DNA from: SHYR01 sp036013055
Lineage (GTDB): Bacteria; Chloroflexota; Dehalococcoidia; UBA2979
DNA length: 64,000 nt
Assembly: GCA_036013055.1 (NCBI GenBank)
Contig: DASCQM010000002.1
Coordinates: 62,001 to 126,000, forward strand
Direction: 5' to 3'
Shown here: positions 8,884 to 17,158 of the stretch, one piece after another
Numbering within the stretch: the stretch's first letter is position 1
Layout of the letters: every line of letters begins with the position of its first letter
Made by a program: the position numbers and the translations under genes
The notes under the pieces: generated by a model
Told to the model about the DNA's origin: nothing
Seen by the model: the letters and a program-made list of their open reading frames with translations, nothing else
Databases searched by the model: none

Positions 8884-9251
8884 CTTCATTCTCCTTCGGC
8901 CAAGCATCGCAGGCGCATTCATACCACTTCGCGCGCCGCCGGTGGCCGTCACGACGTGACCGACGCATCGTTGGCGCAGCGTTCTCTGGGTTAACCGGGA
9001 GCGGCACGCGCGGCGAGACGGTCCAGCGAAATTTGCTGACCGCCTCATGAAGACTCCCCGGTCATCGGAGGTCATGATGGGCAGGGCCTCGATCAGGTGG
9101 CGAGCCCTGAGGCCTGACAGGACCGGAAAGATGCGCTCGAAGCGACTCATGGGACACGGCGGACTGGCGAACAGGAGTCGCTCGGCTTACGCTAATTTCC
9201 GCCTTTGTTGAGCAAGTAACTTAGAAATCCCATCGAAGCAAGGAGTGAGTC
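8884..9251. other. Intergenic region between dienelactone hydrolase and the cys locus
   Basis: About 370 bp without a convincing gene. The last 60 bp are AT-richer than the surroundings and probably hold the promoter for the cysH remnant-cysD-cysN operon. An AAGGAG precedes the GTG at 9252. I looked for an S-box (SAM) type leader and could not fold one with its conserved core. No transposon ends were recognised. Confidence 0.4.
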
Positions 9252-9521
9252 GTGACCAGCGCCCCCCGTTCGGCGCTCCCTTCAATCGAAAGTCTAGCGC
9301 CCGTCGCGGCCGTCGCATTCACGCTGCGCGAGCTCGCCCCCGATGTCGCGATCTCGTTCAGTAGCGCGGACGACGCAACCTCGATCCACATGGCGAATGC
9401 CGCGGGCATCCAGCTTCGCGTGGCGGGGCTCGAGCCAGAGAGCCGATGGTGGTGGAAAGAGGCAACGAAGAAGGAGTGCAGCCCCCACTCGCTCAACGTG
9501 CGCGACGAGGTGCCGACGTGA
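9252..9521 (+). pseudogene. cysH: cysH (APS/PAPS reductase) remnant with internal deletion
   Basis: An 89-residue frame that joins two distant parts of phosphoadenylylsulfate/adenylylsulfate reductase. Residues 20-57 (FTLRELAPDVAISFS, then SADDATSIHMANAAGIQLRV) match the N-terminal nucleotide-binding region. Residues about 63-76 (SRWWWKEATKKECSPH) match the extreme C-terminus, which carries the catalytic Cys of the ECGLH motif, here ECSPH. The intervening 140-160 residues, including the CC and CxxC iron-sulfur ligands of the APS-reductase type, are gone, so sulfate reduction activity is not expected. The frame itself is intact and its TGA overlaps the cysD GTG (GTGA), so it may still be translated and serve to couple translation into cysD. 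The GTG start is preceded by AAGGAG. Confidence 0.75.
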
Positions 9522-10441
9522 GCGCTTCGACCCCAGCCGCACAGCGCCTCGATCACCTCAGCGCGCTGGAGGCCGAGTCGATGTTCGTCATTCGCGAGGT
9601 CGCCGCAGAGTTCGAGCGGCCGGTGCTGCTCTTCTCAGGTGGCAAAGACTCGATCGTGATGCTGCGGCTCGCGGAGAAGGCCTTCTGGCCGCAGCGCATA
9701 CCGTTCGGGCTGGTGCACATCGACACCGGACGAAACTTCCCGGAGGCGATGGTCTTCCGCGACCGTCGCGTCGCGGAATTGGGTGTGCACTTGGTGGTTG
9801 GTTCCGTGCAGCGAGCGATCGACGATGGTCGGGTGGTGGAAGAGCGCGGGCGCGGAGCGACACGCAACCGCCTTCAGACGCAGGTGCTGCTGGACACGAT
9901 CGAGGATCATGAGCTCGACGCGCTGCTCGGAGGAGCACGCCGCGACGAGGAGAAGTCGCGCGCGAAGGAGCGCGTCTTCTCGTTCCGGGACGAGTTCGGA
10001 CAGTGGGATCCGAAGGATCAGCGGCCAGAGCTATGGTCGCTCTACAACTCTCGCAGCCGTCGAGGGGAGCACTTCCGAGTCTTCCCAATCTCGAACTGGA
10101 CCGAGCTGGACGTCTGGCAGTACATCGGCCGGGAACAGATCGAGATCCCCTCGATCTACTTCGCCCATAAGCGGGAGGTCGTCGAACGCGACGGCATGCT
10201 GATGGCTATTGGATCGTCGACGGAACTGTTCGATGGCGAGCAGTCGGTCGTGGCAACGGTGCGATACCGCACCGTTGGCGACATGGACTCCACGGCGGCC
10301 GTGCGCTCGGAGGCGACCACGATCGATCAAGTGATCAGGGAGAACGACTCCACTCGCGTCACCGAACGAGGGGAAACACGCGCCGATGACCGTTTCAGCG
10401 AGGCAGCGATGGAAGACCGCAAGCGCGAGGGCTACTTCTAG
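9518..10441 (+). CDS. cysD: Sulfate adenylyltransferase subunit 2
   Basis: Catalytic subunit of the CysDN ATP sulfurylase, forming adenylylsulfate (APS) from ATP and sulfate. It has 307 residues, the usual length. The PP-loop motif LLFSGGKDSIVML is near residue 45, followed by FGLVHIDTGRNFPEAM and the conserved central segment KERVFSFRDEFGQWDPK. The C-terminus has the expected REGYF ending. The GTG start overlaps the stop of the cysH remnant, and the stop (TAG) overlaps the first base of the cysN GTG, so the three frames are tightly coupled. Codon choice is slightly less GC-biased than in flanking genes, which would fit acquisition as a cassette. Confidence 0.95.
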   Translation: MSASTPAAQRLDHLSALEAESMFVIREVAAEFERPVLLFSGGKDSIVMLRLAEKAFWPQRIPFGLVHIDTGRNFPEAMVFRDRRVAELGVHLVVGSVQRAIDDGRVVEERGRGATRNRLQTQVLLDTIEDHELDALLGGARRDEEKSRAKERVFSFRDEFGQWDPKDQRPELWSLYNSRSRRGEHFRVFPISNWTELDVWQYIGREQIEIPSIYFAHKREVVERDGMLMAIGSSTELFDGEQSVVATVRYRTVGDMDSTAAVRSEATTIDQVIRENDSTRVTERGETRADDRFSEAAMEDRKREGYF

Positions 10442-11730
10442 TGGACCTGTTACGTTTCGCGACCGCCGGCTCGGTCGATGACGGCAAGAGCACGCTGATC
10501 GGTCGTCTGCTATACGACTCAAAGGCGATCCTCGAAGATCAATGGACGTCGATCGAGCGTGTCAGCACGAACCGCGGTGATGACTACGTCGATCTCGCTT
10601 TGCTCACTGACGGACTGCGCGCCGAGCGCGAGCAGGGGATCACGATTGACGTCGCCTACCGCTACTTCGCGACGCCGCGTCGCAAGTTCATAATTGCCGA
10701 CACACCGGGACACGTGCAGTACACACGCAACATGGTCACGGGCGCATCGACCGCCGACCTGGCGCTGATCCTGATCGATGCGCGCAACGGCATCGTCGAG
10801 CAATCGCGGCGGCATGCGTATCTGGCCTCGCTGCTGGGCATCCGCCACCTTGTGGTGTGTGTGAACAAGATGGACCTCGTGGACTACGAGGAGTCGCAAT
10901 TCGATGCGATCCGTCAGGAGTTCACGGAGTTCGCGGAGCGGCTGGGTGTACCCGATGTCGGCTACATCCCAATCTCAGCGCTTCACGGTGCGAACGTAGT
11001 GGAACGCTCCGAACTAACTCCATGGTACGAAGGAAGACCGCTGCTCGAGTATCTGGAGGAGGTTGATGTGGCGCCTGAGGCCGATCTCGAGCGGCCACGC
11101 TTCCCGGTTCAGTACGTCGTACGACCTGTCAGTGATAGTCACCGTGACTATCGGGGCTACGCTGGCACCGTCGCCGGAGGCCTCTTCCATCCAGGCGACG
11201 AAGTGCTGGTACTCCCCTCTGGCGTCCGCACGCGCGTGGAGGCCATCGACAGCTTCGACGGCGAGGTCGCGGAGGCGTGCCCGCCGATGTCCGTCGTGCT
11301 GCGTCTGGCAGACGACTTGGACGTCTCGCGCGGCGACATGATCTGCGGCGCCATCAACGGGCCGCAGATATCGCAGTCGCTGGAGGCAATGGTGTGCTGG
11401 ATGGCTGAAGATAGCGATCTCACGCCCGGCTTACGACTTGCCATCAAGCACACGACAAGACGCACCCGAGCCACGGTGCGAGAGATTCGGTATCGCACGA
11501 ACGTGAACAGCCTACACATCGACGGGACAGCAACGAGCCTGCGTCTGAACGAAATTGGACGTGTCCACCTCCGCACGATGTCGCCTTTGATGTTCGACGA
11601 GTACGCCGGCAACCGCACGACGGGTAGCTTCATTCTCATCGATGAGGTGACCAACAACACCGTCGGCGCAGGCATGATCCTCATGCCAGAGGGCGACGAT
11701 CCTTGGAAACCGGACGCGTACCAGATCTAG
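10441..11730 (+). CDS. cysN: Sulfate adenylyltransferase subunit 1 (GTPase)
   Basis: Elongation-factor-like GTPase that drives the unfavourable APS-forming reaction of CysD by GTP hydrolysis. It has 429 residues, with P-loop GSVDDGKSTLIGRL at the N-terminus, G2/switch region EREQGITIDVAYRYF, G3 DTPGHVQYTRNM and G4 NKMD, followed by beta-barrel domains 2 and 3. It ends without the APS-kinase (CysC) domain that is fused in CysNC proteins; a decayed separate cysC lies downstream. It starts with a GTG whose first base is the last base of the cysD stop. It is probably active, given intact motifs. Confidence 0.95.
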   Translation: MDLLRFATAGSVDDGKSTLIGRLLYDSKAILEDQWTSIERVSTNRGDDYVDLALLTDGLRAEREQGITIDVAYRYFATPRRKFIIADTPGHVQYTRNMVTGASTADLALILIDARNGIVEQSRRHAYLASLLGIRHLVVCVNKMDLVDYEESQFDAIRQEFTEFAERLGVPDVGYIPISALHGANVVERSELTPWYEGRPLLEYLEEVDVAPEADLERPRFPVQYVVRPVSDSHRDYRGYAGTVAGGLFHPGDEVLVLPSGVRTRVEAIDSFDGEVAEACPPMSVVLRLADDLDVSRGDMICGAINGPQISQSLEAMVCWMAEDSDLTPGLRLAIKHTTRRTRATVREIRYRTNVNSLHIDGTATSLRLNEIGRVHLRTMSPLMFDEYAGNRTTGSFILIDEVTNNTVGAGMILMPEGDDPWKPDAYQI

Positions 11731-12011
11731 CGCGCCGGTGTGCGAACGGGCTCGGACGCAACTCAAATCGCCCGGGCCATCGTGGTGGGAGGTGACTCGG
11801 TAAGCGAGTTCCGTTACGTCTCAGAACACGGGCCCTCTACCAGAGTCGCGCTGACCATCAACCCATTGAGGATTGCCCGCGGCCTGCCCACACGGTTGCT
11901 CCGAAGAAGCCAGCCGGCGACGACGACGCAGCTCGCTTGGTTATCGCACTTCCGATTTCGGTTCCTGCCACAGAATCTTCAACGAGCAGACCGGGCCCAC
12001 GCAACGTTCTC

Positions 12012-12167
12012 GAATACCCCATCGACATTGCATCGCTCGCCGTGCTGTCGTGATCGCGCCGCAAACTGAGCTTCCGCGACGTCGCCCAGGTGCTCGTCGC
12101 GCGCGGCCTCGATGTCACGCACGAGACCATCAGCGAATGGGAGTTCCGCTTCGCTCCGCTGGATCGT
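12012..12167 (+). pseudogene. IS6-family-like transposase fragment
   Basis: In frame from 12012 the sequence reads a short stretch with one internal stop (TGA at 12051), then KLSFRDVAQVLVARGLDV and THETISEWEFRFAPL. This resembles the N-terminal helix-turn-helix of IS6/IS240/IS257-type transposases (LSFRDVEELLAERG then VSHETIRRW). The DDE catalytic domain is not found and no terminal inverted repeats were recognised. The fragment lies between cysN and the broken cysC and may mark the event that remodelled this locus. The match is judged by eye. Confidence 0.55.
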
Positions 12168-12485
12168 TGGTTGCAACGCGACCAAACAGAGGACAGCCAA
12201 GCGGAACCCGGCATGACATCGGACAGTCCCGCGGTCCTCAGGCGAGAAGGTGAATTGGGGAGCCGCGCGCCCGAGCGTCTGACTCACTCGCGCCCGCGAG
12301 TGAGTCGGTTCCCGAACGAGATCGACGCGGCTCTCGGCTACGCCCTCATCGAGCATCTGCTGCCACGCATCGGCGACCATTGCCGCGCCACGCCGCCTTC
12401 GCGCCATTGCCGCATGGCGTACCATGGCGACGGTACTCAGCAGCCGAATCGCATTCACGTCTAGGATTGCGATCAGATGCGCTAG

Positions 12486-12913
12486 TCCGGCGATGGGATG
12501 CGCACGAATCTTTCGAAGGGGCTCGGCTTCTCGAAAGAGGATCGCGACACCAACATCTTGCGCATCGGCTACGTCGCCCGGCTGCTCTCACGCAACGGCG
12601 TCGGCGTGATCACCGCAGCGATTTCGCCGTACGCCGCGATCCGCAACGAGGTACGCGCGAGCGTCGGCAGCTTCATCAAGATGCACGTCGACTGCTCGCT
12701 CGACGAACTGGTACGACGCGACCCGAAGGGCCTCTACAAGAAGGCTCTGGCTGGCGAGATCGAAGACTTCACCGGGCCTCCGATCCGTACGAGGCCCCAG
12801 ACCATCCAGAGATACGAGTGAACAGCGAAATGCAGACCGTGGAGGAATCGATGGCGGAAATTCTCGCCTTCCTCGAGCAAGCTGAACTGATCCCGGCGGC
12901 CGCGAGTGCCTGA
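12486..12913 (+). pseudogene. cysC: cysC (APS kinase) truncated and frameshifted
   Basis: Adenylylsulfate kinase remnant. From about 12492 the frame reads DGMRTNLSKGLGFSKEDRDT, then RIGYVARLLSRNGVGVITAA, and on to DPKGLYKKALAGEIEDFTG, all typical CysC. An in-frame stop lies just upstream at 12483, and the P-loop region (GLSGAGKST) is absent. At about 12778-12784 the frame breaks: the next family segment, SDPYEAPDHPEI then TVEESMAEILAFLEQ, continues in another frame to the stop at 12913. One missing base after FTG explains the break. The remnant's end overlaps the sat GTG by 8 nt, showing cysC and sat were once one operon. No kinase activity is expected. Confidence 0.85.
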
Positions 12914-14075
12914 CGCCAACGGCCTGATCTCACCCCACGGCGGCGAACTGCGCGAACTGCTCGCGACGGGCGCCGCCGCCACCTCACTCGCGGAGCGTGC
13001 CACCTCCCTTCCGCAGCTCGCGCTCGACGTGAAGCGCACCACCGACCTCGAACTGCTCGCGATCGGCGCCTACAGCCCGCTCGACGGCTTCATGACCGAG
13101 GCCGACTACCAGTCCGTGATCAGCAACACCCGGCTCGCCTCCGGCCTCGCATGGGGCGTGCCGACTACGCTCCCCGTGACCAGCGAGCAGTCGGACGGGC
13201 TCACCGGCCAGTCGGTCTGCCTCACCTCGCCGGAGGGACAACCGCTCGCGATCATGGCCGTCAGCGAGGCGTACGGGTACGACCGCGCGGCGGAGGCGGA
13301 AGGCATCTTCCGCACCTCGGACGAGGCGCATCCCGGTGTGCAGGCGCTGAACGCGCAGGGCGACGTGCTGCTCGGCGGCAGCGTTGAGGTCTTCGCACTG
13401 CCCGCTGATCCCGAGTTCCCCGCGCACCGGCTGACGCCGGCCCAGACACGTGCCGCCTTCGCCGACCTCGGCTGGCGCACGGTCGTCGGCTTCCAGACCC
13501 GCAACCCGGTGCACCGCGCACACGAATATCTGCAAAAGGTCGCGATGGAGATGGTGGACGGCATGCTGCTCCACCCGCTCGTCGGCGAGACCAAAGAGGG
13601 AGACATCCCCGCTGACGTGCGGATGGCCTGCTACCAGGTGCTGATGGATGGCTACTATCCCGCGGACCGCGTGGTGCTCTCCGTGCTGCCCGCATGGATG
13701 CGCTATGCCGGACCGCGCGAGGCGATCTCACACGCGATCATGCGGCAGAACTACGGCTGCTCCCACTTCATCGTCGGACGCGACCACGCGGGCGTCGGCG
13801 ACTACTACGGCACCTACGACGCGCAGGAGATCTTTGACCAGTTCTCATCAGACGAACTCGCGATCATCCCACTCAAGTTCGAGCACTCCTTTTTCTGCCG
13901 CTCCTGCGGCTCGATGGCCAGTGCCAAGACGTGCCCCCACGACGGCTCCGAGCACGTCTTCCTCTCCGGGACGAAGGTGCGCGAGATGCTGGTGGCGGGC
14001 GAAGCTCCACCCGAAGAGTTCACGCGGCCGGAGGTCGCGAAAGTGCTGATCGAATCGATGACCGATCAGTCGTAG
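12906..14075 (+). CDS. sat: Sulfate adenylyltransferase (homo-oligomeric ATP sulfurylase)
   Basis: ATP sulfurylase of 389 residues, unrelated to CysDN but catalysing the same ATP + sulfate to APS + PPi reaction. Motifs: VKRTTDLELLAIGAYSPLDG at the N-terminus, the substrate motif VGFQTRNPVHRAHEY near residue 200, the second nucleotide motif VGRDHAGVGDYYG near 295, and a zinc-binding-like cluster FFCRSCGSMASAKTCPH near 325. The latter occurs in thermophile and sulfur-bacterium Sat proteins. The GTG start overlaps the end of broken cysC. With cysDN nearby, the genome holds two routes to APS; without intact cysC or cysH in the window, the downstream use of APS is unclear. Confidence 0.95.
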   Translation: MPDANGLISPHGGELRELLATGAAATSLAERATSLPQLALDVKRTTDLELLAIGAYSPLDGFMTEADYQSVISNTRLASGLAWGVPTTLPVTSEQSDGLTGQSVCLTSPEGQPLAIMAVSEAYGYDRAAEAEGIFRTSDEAHPGVQALNAQGDVLLGGSVEVFALPADPEFPAHRLTPAQTRAAFADLGWRTVVGFQTRNPVHRAHEYLQKVAMEMVDGMLLHPLVGETKEGDIPADVRMACYQVLMDGYYPADRVVLSVLPAWMRYAGPREAISHAIMRQNYGCSHFIVGRDHAGVGDYYGTYDAQEIFDQFSSDELAIIPLKFEHSFFCRSCGSMASAKTCPHDGSEHVFLSGTKVREMLVAGEAPPEEFTRPEVAKVLIESMTDQS

Positions 14076-14165
14076 AAGCTCCCCCGCCCGAGAACGTGCT
14101 CGGTCAGTGCGCGTACGGGAGCATGACGCCATGCTGTCACGAAGCCGAAGGAGCCGAGCTGCGCG

Positions 14166-15224
14166 ATGAGCCTGTTGGACGACGCTGACCTCTTCGCACG
14201 GCTCGACCCGTCCGACATGCGCGGCCTGATCGCCGCGCTTCCCACGCAGGCGCGCGAGGGCTGGGCGCAGGGCGAGCAGTGGGAGATCCCGGACTCGCTG
14301 ACCCCGCCGTCCCGCGTCGTCGTCGCTGGCTCCGGGGCATCCGCAATCGGCGGAGAGATCATCGCCTCCATCGCCGCGAGCCGATCGACGATCCCGATCG
14401 AGATCGTGCGCGGATTCGAGCTGCCGCAGACGGATGCCGAGACGTTGATCGTCGCCAGCTCCTTTTCGGGCAACACGGAGGAGGCCCTGACCGCATTCCG
14501 CGAAGCAACCTCCCGGCCGGGGCAGTGCCTCGCCATCACCACCGGGGGCTTGCTCGCGAAGGCCGCCCGCAAGGCTGACCGCCCGCTCTTCACCTACACC
14601 CTCGATGGCCCGCCGCGCTCCACGTTCGGCTATGGCCTCTTCTCGCTGCTCCGCCTGCTCAGCCGCATCGGCGCTCTCGACGTCGACCGATCCGAGGTCG
14701 AGTGCGCGTTCGGCGCCCTTGAGTACGGCGCGAAGGCATGGGGCTTGCAGTCGCCGCACGAATCGAACCTCGCGAAGCAGATCGCCTCTCAGCTCGCCGG
14801 ACGCGCTCCGGTGATCATCGCCGCCGACTTTCTGCACGTCGCCGCACGACGCTGGGCGACGCAGGTGAACGAGAACGCCAGCCAGTGGGCATTCCATGCC
14901 GCGCTGCCGGAAATCGACCACAACCTCGTGGTCGGTCTCTCTGCCCCACCCGCGATCCGTGACTCGCTCACCGCGATCCTGCTCCAGTCCGAGGTCACGC
15001 CACCGCAATCACTGCTGCGCGTGCGCGCGGTCACCGAACTACTCGATGCGGCGACGATCCCGCACGTCGACGTCACCGCGAAGGGCGCGAGCGCGCTCGA
15101 ATCGATCGTCAGCGCGTGCTACCTCGGCGACTGGGTCTCGCTCTACCTCGCGATGCTCAACGACGTCGACCCCACGCCGGTCCCGGCGATCGAGTACATC
15201 AAGGACGCCGTCAAGAAGCATTGA
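14166..15224 (+). CDS. Bifunctional phosphoglucose/phosphomannose isomerase (SIS domains)
   Basis: Two-SIS-domain sugar isomerase of 352 residues. Features: VVVAGSGASAIGGEIIAS near residue 57 and VASSFSGNTEEALTAFREA near 98 (first SIS domain), then a second SIS domain with NENASQWAFHAALPEIDHN, whose Glu/His positions match the catalytic pair of the archaeal-type bifunctional PGI/PMI, and a C-terminus DPTPVPAIEYIKDAVKK. The enzyme interconverts fructose-6-phosphate with glucose-6-phosphate and mannose-6-phosphate, linking glycolysis (enolase and GAPDH are further on) with precursors for the neighbouring glycosyltransferases. Confidence 0.88.
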   Translation: MSLLDDADLFARLDPSDMRGLIAALPTQAREGWAQGEQWEIPDSLTPPSRVVVAGSGASAIGGEIIASIAASRSTIPIEIVRGFELPQTDAETLIVASSFSGNTEEALTAFREATSRPGQCLAITTGGLLAKAARKADRPLFTYTLDGPPRSTFGYGLFSLLRLLSRIGALDVDRSEVECAFGALEYGAKAWGLQSPHESNLAKQIASQLAGRAPVIIAADFLHVAARRWATQVNENASQWAFHAALPEIDHNLVVGLSAPPAIRDSLTAILLQSEVTPPQSLLRVRAVTELLDAATIPHVDVTAKGASALESIVSACYLGDWVSLYLAMLNDVDPTPVPAIEYIKDAVKKH

Positions 15225-15245
15225 GTCGCGCGGGCGGCTCGACGC

Positions 15246-15251
15246 TACACT
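15246..15251 (+). promoter_or_regulatory. -10 box of leaderless asnB promoter
   Basis: TACACT ends 7 nt before the ATG, with TTGAGT at 15221-15226 as a possible -35 (19-nt spacer). No Shine-Dalgarno sequence is present. Confidence 0.5.
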
Positions 15252-15258
15252 TGCCCCC

Positions 15259-17094
15259 ATGTGCGGCATCGTCGCCACCCTCACCGACCCGCGGAACGTC
15301 GACGCCCCGGCCCTCACTAGCACGATCACCGCCATGAACGCCGCGCTCGAGCATCGCGGGCCGGACGATGACGGCCACGTCGCTCTCCCGCAGGCAGGCG
15401 TCGCGCTCGCGATGCGCCGCCTCAGCATCATCGACCTCGCCGGCGGCCAGCAGCCGATGTGGGACGCGACCCGCTCCTACTGCATCGTCTTCAACGGCGA
15501 GATCTACAACGCACCCGCTCTGCGCGCGGAGCTGGAACAGCTCGGCCACTCCTTCACTACCCACAACAGCGACACCGAAGCGGTAGTCGAGGGGTTCGCG
15601 GAGTGGGGCACCGACCTCTTCCGTCGACTGAACGGCATGTTCGCGCTCGCGATCTGGGACGAGGCGCTGGCGCAACTCGTCGTCGCGCGCGACCGCGCCG
15701 GCCAGAAGCCGCTCTACATCGCAAAGCTGTCGCAGGGGATCGCCATCGCCTCCGAACTGAAGGCGTTCCGCGAGCACCCCGAATTCGAGCCCACGGTCGA
15801 CCCGATCGCGCTGGAGCAGTACCTCGCGTTCGACTACATCCTCAGCCCACGCACGATGCTCGATGGCGTCCAGAAGCTGCCCGCGGGGTGCTTCGCACTG
15901 CTCAGCGCCGACGAGATCCATGTGCAGCGCTACTGGACGCTCGCCTTCAGCGAGACAGACACGTCACCCGACAGCGTCATGCGCGAGTTCGACGACCTTC
16001 TCGACCGCTCCGTGGCGGCGCGCATGGTCGCCGACGTGCCGGTCGGGCTCTTCCTCAGCGGCGGCCTCGACTCCACCGCCGTCGGGTACTACATGCGACG
16101 CCACAGCGACAACGTGCAGTCGTTCTCGATCGCCTTCGACGATCCGACGTTCGACGAGTCGCAGTACGCCTCGCGGGCGGCCGCGCATCTCGGCACCACC
16201 CACCACGTCCAGCACTCCACCAGCCGGCAACTGCTCGACATCCTGCCGCGGATCCCGGCGATCCTTGACGAGCCGATGGGCGACCTCTCGATCTTTCCCA
16301 CGCACCTGCTCAGCCAGTTCGCCCGCGAGAGCGTCACCGTCGCACTCGGCGGCGATGGCTCGGACGAGCTGCTGATGGGGTACGGCACGTACAAGTGGAT
16401 GAAGGCGTTCTGGGAGCTGGACCGCGTCCCCAGGCCACTGCGGCGACTCGCGGCGGCGACCACCCGACGCGCTCCCGAGGCCCCGCTCAGCAGCAACGCC
16501 CGCAGCCGCTTTGCCGCCACGCTGCTCGATCGCAGCCCGGAAGATCGCCTGCTACGAGCGCTCGGCAGCTACCGCGGCGATGCACGCTCCGTGCTCTCGC
16601 CCGACCTGCTGCGCAGCCTGCCCGCGACACCGGCGTCGCCCGACGGCCTGCTCGACGGCGTCTCGGGCATCGAGGCCTCGCCCAACCGCACGATCGCCAG
16701 CTACATGCGCGGGTACCTCTCGGAAGACATCCTCGTCAAGGTCGACCGCGCCAGCATGGCCACCTCGCTGGAGGTCCGCTCGCCGTTCCTCGACCCCGGC
16801 CTGATCGACTTCCTTGCGACCGTCCCCGACTCGATGAAGCTCCACCGGTTGACCGGCAAGCGCCTGCTGCGACAGACCATGCGAGGCCGCGTCCCCGACG
16901 AAGTGCTCGACCGCAAGAAGCAGGGCTTCGGCATCCCCATCGACGCCTGGCTGCGCGACGAACTGCGCCCGCTGCTCGACGAGCACCTCTCAAGCGATCG
17001 CATCCGCGCGCTCGGCTTCTTCGACGCCGACGCGGTGGCGCCACTGGTCGACGAGCACACCACCGCTAAGGCCAACCACGGACGCAAGCTCTGA
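15259..17094 (+). CDS. asnB: Asparagine synthetase (glutamine-hydrolysing)
   Basis: Class II amidotransferase of 611 residues. The ATG at 15259 places the nucleophilic cysteine at position 2 (MCGIVATLTDP), as required after Met removal; extending the frame upstream would bury it. The N-terminal glutaminase domain has ALEHRGPDDDG, RRLSIIDLAGGQQP and the FNGEIYN loop. The synthetase domain has the ATP-pyrophosphatase motif FLSGGLDSTAVGYYM near residue 262, LGGDGSDELLMGYGTY, and SYMRGYLSEDILVKVDRASM. Members of this subfamily beside glycosyltransferases sometimes amidate cell-envelope or exopolysaccharide components rather than aspartate. The location before two glycosyltransferases makes that alternative worth noting. 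Confidence 0.9.
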   Translation: MCGIVATLTDPRNVDAPALTSTITAMNAALEHRGPDDDGHVALPQAGVALAMRRLSIIDLAGGQQPMWDATRSYCIVFNGEIYNAPALRAELEQLGHSFTTHNSDTEAVVEGFAEWGTDLFRRLNGMFALAIWDEALAQLVVARDRAGQKPLYIAKLSQGIAIASELKAFREHPEFEPTVDPIALEQYLAFDYILSPRTMLDGVQKLPAGCFALLSADEIHVQRYWTLAFSETDTSPDSVMREFDDLLDRSVAARMVADVPVGLFLSGGLDSTAVGYYMRRHSDNVQSFSIAFDDPTFDESQYASRAAAHLGTTHHVQHSTSRQLLDILPRIPAILDEPMGDLSIFPTHLLSQFARESVTVALGGDGSDELLMGYGTYKWMKAFWELDRVPRPLRRLAAATTRRAPEAPLSSNARSRFAATLLDRSPEDRLLRALGSYRGDARSVLSPDLLRSLPATPASPDGLLDGVSGIEASPNRTIASYMRGYLSEDILVKVDRASMATSLEVRSPFLDPGLIDFLATVPDSMKLHRLTGKRLLRQTMRGRVPDEVLDRKKQGFGIPIDAWLRDELRPLLDEHLSSDRIRALGFFDADAVAPLVDEHTTAKANHGRKL

Positions 17095-17158
17095 CTGCTG
17101 CTCCAGTTCCAGCTCTGGCACGAGAGCTGGTTCGGCACCCGCTCATGACCGCATCCCG

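Noticed and set aside
8900..9250. Possible SAM-type riboswitch before the cys locus
   Set aside because: Could not assemble the conserved kink-turn and core; only generic GC-rich helices.
11740..12069. 109-codon ORF after cysN
   Set aside because: No recognisable features, overlaps the transposase fragment in another frame, no initiation signal.
14896..15258. N-terminal extension of asparagine synthetase
   Set aside because: Would bury the N-terminal cysteine nucleophile and reads out of frame through the isomerase gene.
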